Shown here: positions 24,731-36,805 of the stretch, in pieces
Numbering within the stretch: position 1 is the stretch's first letter
Layout: every line of letters starts with the position of its first letter
Source: Neckera pumila
Taxonomy: Eukaryota; Streptophyta; Bryopsida; Hypnales; Neckeraceae
Reading direction: 5' to 3'
Length of the DNA: 64,000 bases
NCBI GenBank assembly: GCA_963969595.1
Contig: OZ018409.1
Coordinates: forward strand, 20,554,975-20,618,974
Translations under genes and position numbers: made by a program
The notes under the pieces: model-generated
Told to the model about the DNA's origin: nothing
The model's database searches: none
Seen by the model: the letters and a program-made list of their open reading frames with translations, nothing else

Positions 24731-25023
24731 AGATGATGGCGGTTTTTGACAAGGTGCAATTTTGGGTGTGAGGTAGTTTGATCTAAAAGCAACCACGGTG
24801 CTCTAAAAGTGAACCTAATACACAGGTAAATTTTGCTTTCTTCCATGTACCAATAGGTGGTCACTTTTAGTGACCATTGTGTTTCAACTTCAAAAACTCG
24901 TAATTAATTCTACAAAGGTCCAAAAAATATGAAACGATTTAGGTTAGATGTCAATTCCATTTTCCTTCTTGCACAAATTTACTTCCCTGAACAAGGCAAT
25001 CAAGTCTTCAATGGTTGCTTTAA

Positions 25024-25669
25024 CCCCTAAATGCCCAAGGCCTTTTTTGAGGTTTTTTGAAATTTGCTCTAAATTGAACAAAAAATCAACATTCTGATCA
25101 ATTTGATCAATTCTTTTGAATTGTAACCATACAAATTCAAACTAGACATATTAGAGTTCACATGGGAAAAGAAAACACAACAATACCACTTGTGGATTGA
25201 AGGATTATAATGTTTGATCATGAAGTGTTAAAACTATGAAAGCAATTTAAAGTCTTTCAATCCTCTTTTCATATGTCAAAACTAAAAATTGATCACCAAG
25301 AAACTATAAGGTTCATGGGCATACATTGCATAACTCCAATCAATTTTTGGCTTCTCAAAATCTATTGTACAATTATTTTTAATGAATTTCTAATGTGAAA
25401 TTTTCTCCAAGTTCTAATGTACAAATTTGAGTCTCATTTCCAAAAGCCCCAACATTAAAAAATCAAGATATGCAATGGACACCCTTGCACATAATTATGA
25501 ATAGAAAAAACATAATTATTCTTTGTTAAAATCAAATTTTTGACGCTAAAATTAGACTTCAAAAAGAAAATTCAAAAATAGCAACTATAAAAAATAGCAA
25601 CTTGGTAAGATATTGTTTAACTTCAAAATATTGTCGTCACCAAAATTTGGTGTATTGGACATTTAGGGG
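25024..25669. mobile_element. TTAA element, 646 bp, at the same site as 12265
   Basis: CCCCTAAATGCCCAAGG follows TTAA (25020-25023) and GGACATTTAGGGG precedes TTAA (25670-25673). The interior differs from the elements at 12265-14094, although the insertion point in the triplicated segment is the same. An interior stretch near 25120-25150 resembles 52470-52530. Confidence 0.8.
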
Positions 25670-26385
25670 TTAAGAACAAGACTACCTTACCCACCTTATA
25701 AAGTGTGGGAATTGCAACCTTGTGTAACTTACGGATTGCCCATATGAAGGCATATATACAAGGGGCCATCCCCGATGTAACCACACCTTTATGCTAACCA
25801 AGCATATGAGACATCACATATTCACTTGCAACATATCCAAATGCTATTCTTCATCAAAATGGATTTGATAATGCAATAGGATGTAGAGGCTTGTTATGAG
25901 AAATAGCACACCCAAGCATTGAGTGGCAATGGATTTGTTTTCCAAAAAGTGTTATACTTTTATGTTATCAAACATTGGATCAATGGTTGGATCTTGTTCA
26001 ATCATGCTCAATTGAAAGCCTTATAAAGATACCATAATGATAACCAAGGATGAAATGTCAATTTTATTTTATTGGCTTGATGTAAATCTCAAAATTGAGC
26101 CATTCAATTGAACAAAGATCAAAGAACTAGGACTTGCATAAATATACATTCTAAGGCCTTCTTGAAAAGTGCCAATGGAGTAGATTTGTGCTAATCTTAA
26201 ATTGACATTGTAAGATTATGAGATATGAATAGCTATGCTTTCAATATTCAATGCTTGATTACCTCACTTTTTTGGTAGATATATTCCTTGCCATTATCCT
26301 TCCAAATGGAAGACTTATTGTTTGTTCTAATAATGCTTCTTAGCATTTGAATGTAGTCAAAAGTGTAAAGCAATGCTATTACATA

Positions 26386-26953
26386 TCACCTGTGTTCCAA
26401 AATGATCTTTTTATTTGACAAAATGTTCTAGATTAAGGATAAAAATAACAATTTAAAAACCAATTTTGTGCTATAAATAGAATTTGGTGCACTCTTAGCA
26501 TTTTAGAACTTTGAGTTCTGGAGGCCTCTTTGAAGTGTAGTTTTTAAATACTGAAAAATAGAATTTTTTGGACATTTTCAAGGAGCACTAGTGGTCAATA
26601 AATTGTTGAGTGTGAGGTTGTCATTTTTTAGGCTTTTAGTATTTGCCCAAGACCGTAAGTGACCCTTTGTTCTACCTCCCACAAGCTTCATCTCTTTCAA
26701 TTGGGCAATATTCAAAGAGATGCAAAAAATAAGAATAAACAATGTTGATTGACTCCTTTCGTCATTTCATTTGTCTTTTGATTGATGATTGTATGGCTCA
26801 AGGGAAAACTACCACTTTGAGTTGTTTTATTGATCCCAAATAGCAATAAAAAACCAGATCTGACCAATTCACAACGTCACAAAGTGCACTAGGAAGATCA
26901 TTATGGGACAAAAAATTAAAGCCAATAGGAAGATTGTTTTGGAACAGAGGAAG
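26386..26953. mobile_element. Stowaway-like (Tc1/mariner type) MITE, 568 bp
   Basis: The left end TCACCTGTGTTCCAAAATGA is matched by the inverse right end TTGTTTTGGAACAGAGGAAG, with TA on both sides (26384-26385 and 26954-26955). Units I (15007-15008) and II (21613-21614) have ACATACAAAAC with a single TA, so the TA duplication is visible directly. Ends of the CTCCCTCYGTTCCAAAATA kind are typical of plant Stowaway/mariner MITEs. Non-coding. Confidence 0.85.
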
Positions 26954-27375
26954 TACAAAACAACGAAAGCTATCATATTAGAATACAAGTGGTGGTTATC
27001 AAATTGTCAACAATCATTCTCCAAAATTCTAGGAAATGTTTTCATATATTAGAATGGTGTTTTGGGATGTTGAAGGTAGTGATACAAGGATTCAATTGAG
27101 CCAATGTAGGATCCCCTACATTGTCTATGATGGGAGGCTACAATTTTGTCCTTTGACTCCCTAAAATACGCCTTTATTTTTTGATATTGAATTGGTTGAA
27201 AAAATAAATATTCTTCAATTTGTCATTCTATTGCAAAAAATTGATAATTGAATGACCATGTCTATTGACCAAAGTGGCAACAATGGATATATCTAAGTTA
27301 CAAAATTGTTTGACCTATTCAAATGGAGACTAACAAGAATGAATGAGCAATCTTGATGAGCACGCATTACTTTAA

Positions 27376-28300
27376 CCCCTAAAAGAACAAGGCATTTTTT
27401 TGCCAAAAAACACTCAAAACTACCATTTCTATAGCAAAGAATAAAAAAAATTGAAAATTGTCTTTTTTTTCACATCTAACCATAGGATCTTACACCTAAC
27501 TAGTATGAGAGTGTGTGAAAAAAATTTAAGAATTTTTGACCACACAAATTGCAAGATATCTGCGTTTAAAGTGAAAAAACAAATTTTTCAACACATTGCG
27601 GGACTAGAATTTTTTACTTTGAACATTTTTAACTTAAAATTTTTGCACTATAGAGTTTTGAGCTTGAAATCTTTATAGTGGAGAATTGAATTGAGAGCCT
27701 AGGGAAAAAAAATTCAAAAAAACTTAATTATCATTCTTAAGAAAATTGTTAAGTAGAAGTAGGTATAAGATAGAAGGAAAATCTAAAATATTCATATATT
27801 TTAGATGGAAGTAAAATGCGCTGATCCCAATGGTGAGATTGTTCTAGCAAGTAAACTAAACCATGCAAAAAATAAAATTGAAAAATTTGAAAAATTGCAT
27901 TTAGAAATGAATCCCACAAATTTTTTTTTTCTGTGCATTACGTTAACTGCCCGAAAAACAAGAATGTCCATAACTTTCTCATAACAAATCCAAATGACAT
28001 GAATCAAAGCTTTCTAGATTGAAAAAAACATAATCCATGAGAAAAAAAAATATTAAAAAAAAATTCAAATTCTTTTCCATTCTTTTTTGGCTGCATGGAC
28101 TGCCCCCTGTCCCCTGTTTTGAGCTTATTTAGTCATAACTATTGTTCCAAGGTCCCAATTGAGAAAAAATTATATACCCACCAAAATTATCATTTTTTCT
28201 ATCTCCAAAAAAAGTTTCAAAAAATCACAACAAAATATCAGCCCATAGGTACCTGTCCGAAAATCCATTTGTCCCCCAAAGGGCAATGGTCCTTTAGGGG
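27376..28300 (+). mobile_element. TTAA element, family B, 925 bp
   Basis: CCCCTAAAAGAACAAGGC follows TTAA (27372-27375) and CAATGGTCCTTTAGGGG precedes TTAA (28301-28304). It matches 22180-23101 over its length. Units I and II have TCAA and CTAA at the same place, each one base from TTAA, with otherwise matching flanks. Confidence 0.85.
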
Positions 28301-28649
28301 TTAAGTGAAGGAAATTGACCATGAAATTATGTGACAAATTCTTGAATACGTTGTAGAAGTTGGGATACAAGATTCACAAACTAGTGATTACATAAAGCTT
28401 TCTCTTGACACCCATTTTTTGATTTAGATCATGGACCAAATAGATGAGGGAGGGTTGTGTTATCTTTACTTGAATTGTTTTTGTCTCTAGGATTAGTAGA
28501 TTGATTATTTCATTCTTATAGTTTCTTCCTAGTACATATTCACAATGGGTCAAGCTTGATTTTCAATGTTTGTTTTTTCATTTCATGTTCCATTTTGGAC
28601 AACACCTTTGATCGTTGCTTTCATATCTTTGTTTTCATATCTTGCTTAT

Positions 28650-31600
28650 TGTAGTGTGATCTAAGCTTTTATTATTATTAATCAATTAATGTCAAAATCA
28701 AATTCTTGTAAAAGGTTCAGAAAGAGATAATGAAATTTGTAGAAAATGAGTAAGAGTTGTGTCGAAAACTTCACTAATAAAGGGCCAATGCTTGAATTGG
28801 TGTCCAATCATCAAAAGCAAATAAATGAACCACTGCCTTGAAGTTTTGAACCGTTAACAATACAATAAAAATATGTTGTATAGTAAATAAATGAACCACT
28901 ATTTTGAACGGTTAACAATACAATTAGAACATGTTACACAAAGACCGCTTCCGTACATGCATATTAAATATAATTATAATAATTAAACCGTTTCCACTTC
29001 TATGATCCTCTTAATATTTGAAAGGACATGATATTTCACTCACTATGGATATATAATGATTTGTGAAATAATTACAAGATTACAAAACCAAAAGCATCTT
29101 TAATCCGTATAAATTAATGTTAACAAACCACTTTGAATGAAAAAAATAATTTTTTGTCATTCCAAAGACAAAGGCTAGGTTACGCTACAATCTAAATGTT
29201 TGGTGTTGTTTTCTACTCTCCTATTGTTATGTGGACTTTGGCGGTAGGTCTTGATTACATAGACTCTTCATCCATATTGGCCTTTGAAACAACTAGGGAT
29301 TTCTTCTTCTATGTTTTTTTTTCATATCATGTCCTACGTTTGATGTACTCTTGCAACTCATGTTCACTATAATTATGAGAACAATTTCAATTTTTTTTTC
29401 TTACTAGCTTTTCGCCATTTTTTAGACTTTGTGGCATTTTATTATTTCAAAAGGTGGCAACTTCAAAAACAATTTCAAACACTAATAAGAAATTAAAAAC
29501 TAAAACTCTAGTTGGTGTTCTTCCCATTTAATAATATTATTCTCTTTTGTTTTGTTTTTATCCCAAATTAAATAGTTATCTTCTTTAGCGATGTGATTCA
29601 AAACCAATTCTAGGGCTAAAGATGATATTTTGGTTTCCAAGTTCAACTAATGAAATGAAGAATGTGAAGTTTAGTTTATTATATTCTTCATATATAAGCA
29701 AAATTCTAAACATTGAAGTTTTTCCTTCAATTTGAAGTTGATTGGATCAAAGGCCAAAATGCAATACTGATGTTGTTTTTCCTTCCTTTCTTATTTTGTG
29801 AAGATTTTAAAATTTGAATTTCCTTTGCAAAGCACCTATTCTTGATTCTTTTCCATTATAAAACAAAGATTTTGAAAAAATGGAAAATTCTCAACAGATT
29901 TTGTAATTGAAAACACTTCAGCTCCCTAATGTAATCTTGTTTTTGAATTTATAAAATAGTTGATTTTTGCGGTCTAGAGGAATCATTGCTCATTCACTAT
30001 GGAATCATCTAATTTTTGTATGCTTTAAAAATCTTTATCAATTCCTTAATACTTTCATTACTTCAAAGATGATCTGTATTATGGAATGCTGACAAATTGA
30101 CATATCAAGTTGGTAGGTGTATTTTAGAATTACTCTTCTATGAAAATTTGTTATTTTATGCTGTTTTAAAGTTCTTTTAATATAATCATATTTCATATTT
30201 CATTATATAAAATATTTCTCATTTTGAAGTAGAAACTAAAAATATTCTTATAATATAGTGATGATAATTCCAAAGTCAAATTTTAGGAATATTTATTTTT
30301 GAAGATTACTTTCAACTTATAAAATTTGGTAGGAAAGTATAATAAAATCTAACCATTTGGATTTGATCTATAGATGAAGATGAATGGCCTTCATTTTAAA
30401 ACTTTCTTTATTGAATTATTTTATTGACTTTAAAGTATGTTGACACCAACAATAAAAATTTAAAGTTGAGAAGAATAAAATAACCCAACATGATGGAGGG
30501 ATCAAACAACCCTACTACTTGTAGATTAGCACGATTGGATTGCCTTGCTAGAAAATTTAATGAAAATGAGTTCAATATCTGATTGAATTAATAAATTTGA
30601 CATTGTATTATAACACAATTTCTATTGCTATTTGACAAATGAATTAGATTACAAGTGTGTATGTCACATAGTCTATAACTCATGCCATATCCATTGAAGA
30701 ATGATTAAAGATGATGAGCTTCACTACAAGAGTGCTCTCTATACAAAATTGTCACATCTCATCAATGATGTATATCCTTCCTTTCACCATGAACAATTTT
30801 TAATAAAAGATATTGCATGTGGTGGATTGGTATTTGATTCAAAAATTTCTCCCTTTCTCAAAATAATACCAATCCATTTTGTTTGTATTTTACAAAAAAA
30901 AAAACAGTATTATTTTGAGACATAGGGAGTACTTAATATTAATATTACTTAATTTCAAATACTCAGGTTGTTAATTTTCAACAAAACACCTTTGTATTGT
31001 TAAATTGTTTACTTGTTGGACTTCTCTTAATTAAATTGCCCTCAAATCTCAATTTGCTAACAAAGTGAGATTATTTTATTGCTCTAAGGTGTTGAAATGT
31101 ATCCTTGGGCAATTAAAAAAAGGAAATTGAATAAGGTAATTGCATCTATTTCAAACCCTGTTCACATTTCTAAAACCCACTTCAATTCTTTCTAAAACGA
31201 TTAGTCTATCTCTATTCATGGATCATTTTCTCGTATACATATTTTCAACACCATAGTTTATTATGGGTTGTCAAAGCTACACGATGAAGTATTTCTTTTT
31301 AAAACCCAAGTTTGCCTTCCGTTCAAGTAGAGGCAAGCACTTCAAAACTAGATTCCCAAAATTTTGGGTACTCTCATAATGCAGCCTACTACTATTCATG
31401 TCATATCCAAGAGAATCTTGAATCCTCTTTCTCTCAATAAACCTCAACCAATAAGACTCAACATAAGCATAAACAATGTGAGAACAAGAAGCATGCTCAA
31501 ATGCCTATGCAGATGATTTTAGGTGCAGTAGAAATTGCTTCAGAATCAGTAAAGGAAACAGATCCGACATTGAGAGAGTATTTTGGAGCAGAAACCAGAT

Positions 31601-32200
31601 CAAAAACAGTCTCAGATTTAGTACATTGTGAGAAAAAAAGTTTTAAATAAAGATGATGAACTCTTGACTGCCTCACCTTGCATGAATGCACACAACCATC
31701 TCCAATTGCACACTCCATCAAAGAGCATTCCACTAATCCCAAGAGTTTCAAATGTCATGTACACGTCTGATTGTAAAACTCACATGTCAAAGTTGTGAAC
31801 GCATCAGAGTGCAATCAGAAACCCAATTGTCCCCAAGGCAGTGTAATTAGAGAGAGAAAGGGTACCTTAAGGATTACCGTTGATGGATCGTTAACTTGTC
31901 AAAGTCGAGGCTAGGGATATAACGAGACCAGAAGAACATATTTATTACCAGAGTGCCCGCTCTCTTTTAAATACCAACCCTCGAATCCAATCAAGGAAGT
32001 TCAAATTGATTCTTTTCACCTATGGACTCAACGCCTACCCCATTACCTCAAGTTTCCAACTGATTCTTATCGCCTCACAACTATCAAAACAAACTCGTGC
32101 CGCTGAACTTGCACTACACACTCCCCTTTTACAAGGTATTTGTGAAGATTTTTAAACACAACTAGATTGTTCCTATCTACAGATCATTCAACAATTAATC
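28650..32200. other. AT-rich intergenic stretch, no gene seen
   Basis: About 3.5 kb with no supported gene. A short hairpin sits at 30857-30919 (CTCAAAATAATAC and its inverse), and the sequence up to about 30931 (TTTTGAGACATAGGGAGTA) looks like one end of a Stowaway-type MITE; I cannot place the other end. Short ORFs at 30701-30925 and 31497-31751 have no recognisable domain. The last few hundred bases probably include the 3' UTR of the minus-strand gene. Confidence 0.5.
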
Positions 32201-32237
32201 AAGTGAGTTTGTGGAGCCCCACGAACTGAAACGGCTT

Positions 32238-35200
32238 CTACTTAGCCTTCTTCTGGGCTTCTTGCAAAAACTCGTTGGCCTTGACTTGTGCCTCCTTCAG
32301 CAACGGCTTTGAAGCTTCAACTGCTTTAGACGCCATTGGCTTGGCCTGTTCCCATGCCTTCTCAACATATGGCTTCGCTACAACGCCAGCCTCTTGTGCT
32401 TTCACCCATGCCTACGTGCAGCATCTCAGTCTAAGATTCCTCAACATTATCAATCAACTAAGAACAACCTAGATTCGATAGACAGAATTCTAACTTTCAG
32501 TCAAATAATGAAGTTGAATCTAAGTGACGGTTTCAACTCGACTGCTCAATAGGACACGTGCTCCATGTTATTTAGAAAAAAATGATATTTCAATATTTAA
32601 AATAAAGGTAACACATCAGCAAACAATCCCTGAATATAAATACCTTCTCAGCGTAAGGCTTTGCCTTCGCATAAGCATCCTCTGCAGCTGGAGTTGCCTT
32701 GTTCACGAACTCGTCAACTTTCTGCATATTCACCACAGGAATACATGAACAAAATCTGTAAAATGCGCGAGGAACATCAATGAAAATTAAATGCAGTAGG
32801 GATTCTACGCATGACTTGCACCAAGAGAATGCTAAGTAAAAAAAGGACAGACTCAAGGTGATTTTCGGAATAAATTACAGAAATCAGGTGGCTTGAAAAT
32901 ATGGCGCTTACATCCTGAATTTCCTTCAGTTGTTTTTCTGGCAAAACGAATAAAACAGCTCCAACACCGAGCGCGGCTAGGAGGAAAAAAAATTGAGATA
33001 CAAAAAGTGGTAAAAACCCGTGTGTCTTCTTTTTGATTGTCACACTTTCCACACCATCGTTCTGTTGAGCAACCTGCTATCGTCACAGTCGATTAGACAC
33101 TGACTAGGAGGAAAATCTGAGTTTGCGACAAAAAGAGAATTGTAACAAGTACAGCAAAGCAGGTTGAATAAGCTTTCGAGGAATGCCACAAGCCCTGACT
33201 GGTGTTATGAGTTCAAATTGAAACTTCTTGGATTGGAGGTTTTGAGATGAGCAAATACAGTCTACGACAAAGAACAATGTTACTACCACAACAACAGATT
33301 AGAGTTGATTTACAGTTGAGCTCTAGAAAAGAGCACCTTCGCAATAGCAGCTTTCTCTTGCTCAGCTCTGGCAGCAGACTCTTGTGCTCTACGAGCCTCA
33401 GCCTGTTTCTCAGCTTCTCGTTTCTCGACTTCACGTTTCTCAGCTTCACGATTCGCGCTAGCTCTGGTTTCTTCAGCCTCTCTTTCTTTTCGAGCCTTCT
33501 CTGCTGCTTCCTTAATCCGCTGCAAAGCCACAAAGTACAATTAACCAAAAACTCGGAACATGCGATGAAAGTGCACTCATTGAAGAGGGTATAATTACAC
33601 TAGCCACGAAGAAGGTTAGCAATCCTACTCAAAATTGAGAGGTTTTGAGCAAACGCGAAGGAATCGACTAGTCATAGTCTGCATCAACAAGCATCTTGCT
33701 GAGGTGTCCACATTATACTGGATATCTCCTCTCAAGTTATTGCCATAACCCGTAACTCATGAATGAAGTACGCATCGCTATCAAAAGTCACAGAATCGTT
33801 CACTAACAGCAGACTATATTCAGGACTTATTCCTGTTCGTCCACCTACAAGCAAGTTCACCAATTTCTTTTCACAATTTCATCAATGATAAATATATCCA
33901 ATGTCAAGTTCATGGATAATGAAGCTCAATTTTTTTAGGATTGAACTGTAGAGACAATTTGGGGTTGGTGAGAACTTACAGCTACTGCGGGTGAGACGCT
34001 TGGTGACTCCGGCTGTACAGCTGCACCTGAGGCTGGGGCTGGAGCTGGAGCTTGAAAACCTTGCCTTCCTCTTTTCTCCTGAAAAAACATGGAAGGGTCA
34101 GGTTTCTATACTTGTTCAAGAAGAGAAGAAAATCAGTATCACAAGTTCAAGAGACCATTCTAACTTCACAATACACATAAGAGGATATCATTACAGGGCC
34201 AACGAATGAACCTTAATCCTCTGAAGAAGTTCCTTGTAAGAGTCCAGACCGGTCGTGTCCACTTCCGCTGCAATTGCAGGAGGTGGTCCAAATACAGCTT
34301 CTACAAGGGTTGGAGTGCTCCCTGCTAAAAAAGCCCAATACAGCCATTCAGCTCTTTCAGATCACAATAGAGAGCCAAGGACTAAGGACCCGAATGTGAC
34401 AACAAGTTGAATTGCTATGTCCACTTCAACAAAAGAAATATAAAGAACAAGTCTTTGAAAGAAAAGGGAAAATCCAAAACACTAACTCCTGACACAGACT
34501 TCAATGCAGCGCCAAAAAGTTATCACGGATTAAGGTCTGGACACCCAGCATCGCAAAAGAGTCACCCTAATATCGATTTTAGGGCAAGAGACACATATTG
34601 ATTTGTACATCAACTAAACATCTGACCAAGTGATCAAGAAAGGGTTTTACGACATCCACCAATAAAACCTTCAACCTTCATAACTAATGTCTTATGGTAT
34701 CCAAATGACGCAATCTTTGCTGTGGTGGAACCCTCTTTCACTTTGCCAACAAGAACGTGTCAAAATTTTGCAAGTCTAAGAATAGAAACTATGCTTACCA
34801 CACCAATGACGATCTTGGGTGTCCTACCTTAATACTCCGTATTAACAGCACGAAAGACACCAGGCAGCTCCTAAATACAAAACAAACCAGACCAACAATG
34901 AACCAACAAATCCGCATGTCGCAACCTAATTCAAACAGAATCGACCAAAACTTCAAGAAGTCCTCCTCAAACGAATACTGAATAAAGCACTCTTCAATGC
35001 CATCACATATGCATACGGTATCCAAATGACGCAATCTTTGCTGCGTTGAAACCCTCTCCCGTTCGCCAACTATGAAAGCCAATAAAAATATCTCCATTCA
35101 ATAAAGGAAATATGCTCAGCAGCCAGAATGGCGGTTTCAGGTGTCCCTGCCTTCGATTGAACAACACGAAAGACAGCAGTTCAAGCAGTTCAGCTCTGAA

Positions 35201-35750
35201 TTCGACATCATAAACCCTCTCTCATTCGCCAACAAAAATGCCAATAAAATATTAACAGGAAAATAATGGGAAATATGCTCAGCATAATCAAAGGCAATTT
35301 CGGGAGTCCCTACCTTAGATTGAACAGCACGAAGGCATCAGCTCTAGAACTTCAGCTCTAAATGCTGCAGCTCCTAAATTCAACATCAAAAATCAGACCA
35401 ACAAGAAACCTACAGAAGCGCATTTCGTAACCTAATTCGACCAAAAAGCCTCCTCCCAACGAATCCAGACCAAAGCGCACACTTCATTGCGAATGTGGAC
35501 CCAAGCACTCACCAATCACAGCAGCAGCGGTGAAAACCGGCACAAGCACGCTGCCAATGCGCCTTCCCAGCTCTTCCGGAGCGGCACATCGTTGGCTCCG
35601 CTTGGGCGAGGGGGACGAGGAGCTGCTGCAAGAGATAGTAGTCAGGGCAGGAGCACGACTCCTCCGCCTTCTCAATGAGGGCTGCTGCTGCTGACCTTGC
35701 AATGGCGCCAACGGCCTGTTCAGCGCCATGCTCATGCTCGCCATCGCCAT
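32238..35750 (-). CDS. Plastid-targeted single-pass membrane protein, 7 exons, 347 aa
   Basis: Minus-strand exons (high to low): 35750-35513, 34321-34212, 34078-33980, 33519-33337, 33073-32912, 32721-32644, 32411-32238 (TAG stop). All introns are GT-AG and the phases join without a shift (1044 bp). Residues 1 to about 60 are rich in Ser/Arg/Ala with almost no acidic residues (MAMASMSMALNRPLAP, then SLRRRRSRAP), as in a chloroplast transit peptide. Next come a Pro/Ala segment (about 117-149), a charged Glu/Arg/Ala coiled coil (about 150-208), one hydrophobic helix (about 230-254, FLLAALGVGAVLFVL) and a Lys/Ala/Glu-rich tail with recurring AKPYxEKA motifs (265-347). I do not recognise the family; an envelope or thylakoid anchor is inference. 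The frame is also open upstream to an ATG at 35969. I chose 35750 because a typical transit peptide starts there. Confidence 0.75.
34322..35512 (-). repeat. Intron 1 with internal direct repeats
   Basis: The 1191-bp first intron of the minus-strand gene holds diverged direct repeats. GGTATCCAAATGACGCAATC occurs near 34696 and 35019, each followed by TTTGCTG and a CCCTCT...TTCGCCAAC-like stretch (a third partial copy is near 35215-35235). AATATGCTCAGCA (35110; 35272) and TTGAACA(A/G)CACGAA (35157; 35319) recur with about 162-bp spacing. Intron-internal duplication is the simplest reading. Confidence 0.65.
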
Positions 35751-35965
35751 CGCTGCTGCTGGAGAGCGAGCAAGCAATGCAAAGTGCGACCAAATTGCCG
35801 AGCGAAAAATCCAGACAGCGAGCTTCGATGAGCTTCGATGGCGCTCCAGTGGCGCTCCAGGTCTGCGTGGGAGAGGAAGTGGATTAGGCGGGTATCGGAG
35901 ACCGGGTCTTGTGCAGGGTACTGGAGAGAGACTCTGGCGGGGTCTTAAGTCAACGAGATAGGTAT
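35751..35965 (-). promoter_or_regulatory. Probable 5' UTR and promoter of the plastid-protein gene
   Basis: GC-rich sequence immediately upstream of the chosen start codon, squeezed between the CDS and a repeat that starts at 35966. No TATA box is evident in these 215 bases on the minus strand. It is open in frame with the CDS, so an N-terminal extension cannot be excluded. Confidence 0.4.
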
Positions 35966-36388
35966 CCATACCTTAAGTTCGGCTGTTTGTTTTGTTTTGT
36001 TTTGTTTTGTTTTGTTTGTTACGTTGAGATCTCCCGGACCGTGCATCTCCCGCCGCGTGCTTGGTAGCGTCAAAAAGGGCTTGGCGAGGAGGGGTGCATG
36101 GGCTTGATTTCATGGTGTTTGGACCTATTGTGCGGAAGTTATTGAATTTCGAAGTATTTATGGATCAAGAAATTAGATAATTACTTTTAGTTGGATTTTG
36201 GTTGCATTCTTGGTACCGTCGGAAAGCTCTCGGCAAGGAGGGGGTGGACGGGCTTTGTTTTGTGGCGTTTGGAATGACGGTGTGAAAGTTATTGAATTTC
36301 AAAGATTTTATTATGAAATAAAAAATTAGAAAATTATTTTTACTATGATTTTGGCTATGGCAACGGTACAAGGTGCACTATTCCATAC
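35966..36388. repeat. GC-richer dispersed repeat, tandem copy 1
   Basis: Starts TACCTTAAGTTCGGCTG followed by a (TTTTG)n tract, then CTCCCGG...CGCGTGCTTGGTA. The motif GTACCGTCGGAAAGCTCTCG plus AGGAGG plus GGGCTTTGTTTTGTGGCGTT occurs once well preserved and once decayed, so the unit itself has an internal duplication. Related single copy at 50759-51108. On the other strand the tract would read (CAAAA)n, as in a retroposon tail, but no pol III boxes were identified. Confidence 0.7.
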
Positions 36389-36805
36389 CTTAAATTTGGC
36401 TGTTTTTGTTTTTTGTTTTTTTTTGTTTTATTTGTTACATCGAGATCTCCCGGCCATTGCGTCCCCTGGTCGCGTGCTTGGTACCGTCGGAAAGCTCTCG
36501 GCTAGAAGGGGTGCACGGGCTTCATTTTGTGGCGTTTGGACCCACGGTGAGCAAGTTATTGAATTTCGAAGTACAAATGGATCAAAAAATTAGAAAATTA
36601 CTTTTAGTTGGATTTTGGTTGCATTCTTGGTACCGTTGGAAAGCTCTCAGCAAGGAGGGGTGGACAGGCTTTGTTTTGTGGCATTTGGGTATACTGTACA
36701 AAAATTATTGAATTTCAAAGTTTTTATTATGGCTTTAATAATTAGAAAATTACCTTGGCTTTGGCTGTGGCTGTGGCATCGGCACAGGGCTACACTAGTC
36801 AGTAG
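36389..36805. repeat. GC-richer dispersed repeat, tandem copy 2
   Basis: Second copy directly abutting the first, with the same start (TACCTTAAATTTGGCTG), T/G tract, duplicated GGAAAGCTCTC core and an end near GGCACAGGGCTACACTAG. The two copies form a perfect tandem with no spacer, which points to unequal exchange or a shared boundary and not to two independent insertions. Confidence 0.7.

Larger units (their letters stand above)
23330..28640. repeat. Segment triplication, unit III
   Basis: Third copy. Private insertions are the foldback 23850-24730, the TTAA elements 25024-25669 and 27376-28300, and the TA-flanked MITE 26386-26953. Its end fades out near 28640 (CTTTGTTTTCATATCTTGC). Confidence 0.8.

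Noticed and set aside
31497..31751. 84-codon minus-strand ORF downstream of the plastid gene
   Set aside because: No domain, no splice relation to the gene; more likely 3' flanking sequence.
32912..33073. A possible short intron splitting exon 5 at CACGG|GTTTTT...CTAG|CC
   Set aside because: It would be only about 41 bp and would shift the frame; reading through gives a good membrane helix in frame.
33213..33594. Long ORFs on both strands around exon 4 of the plastid gene
   Set aside because: Shadows of the charged, repetitive coding exon; only the frame joined by GT-AG splicing is kept.
35966..36805. LTR retrotransposon (two similar copies as LTRs)
   Set aside because: The copies directly abut with no internal region, and no primer-binding site or polypurine tract was seen.
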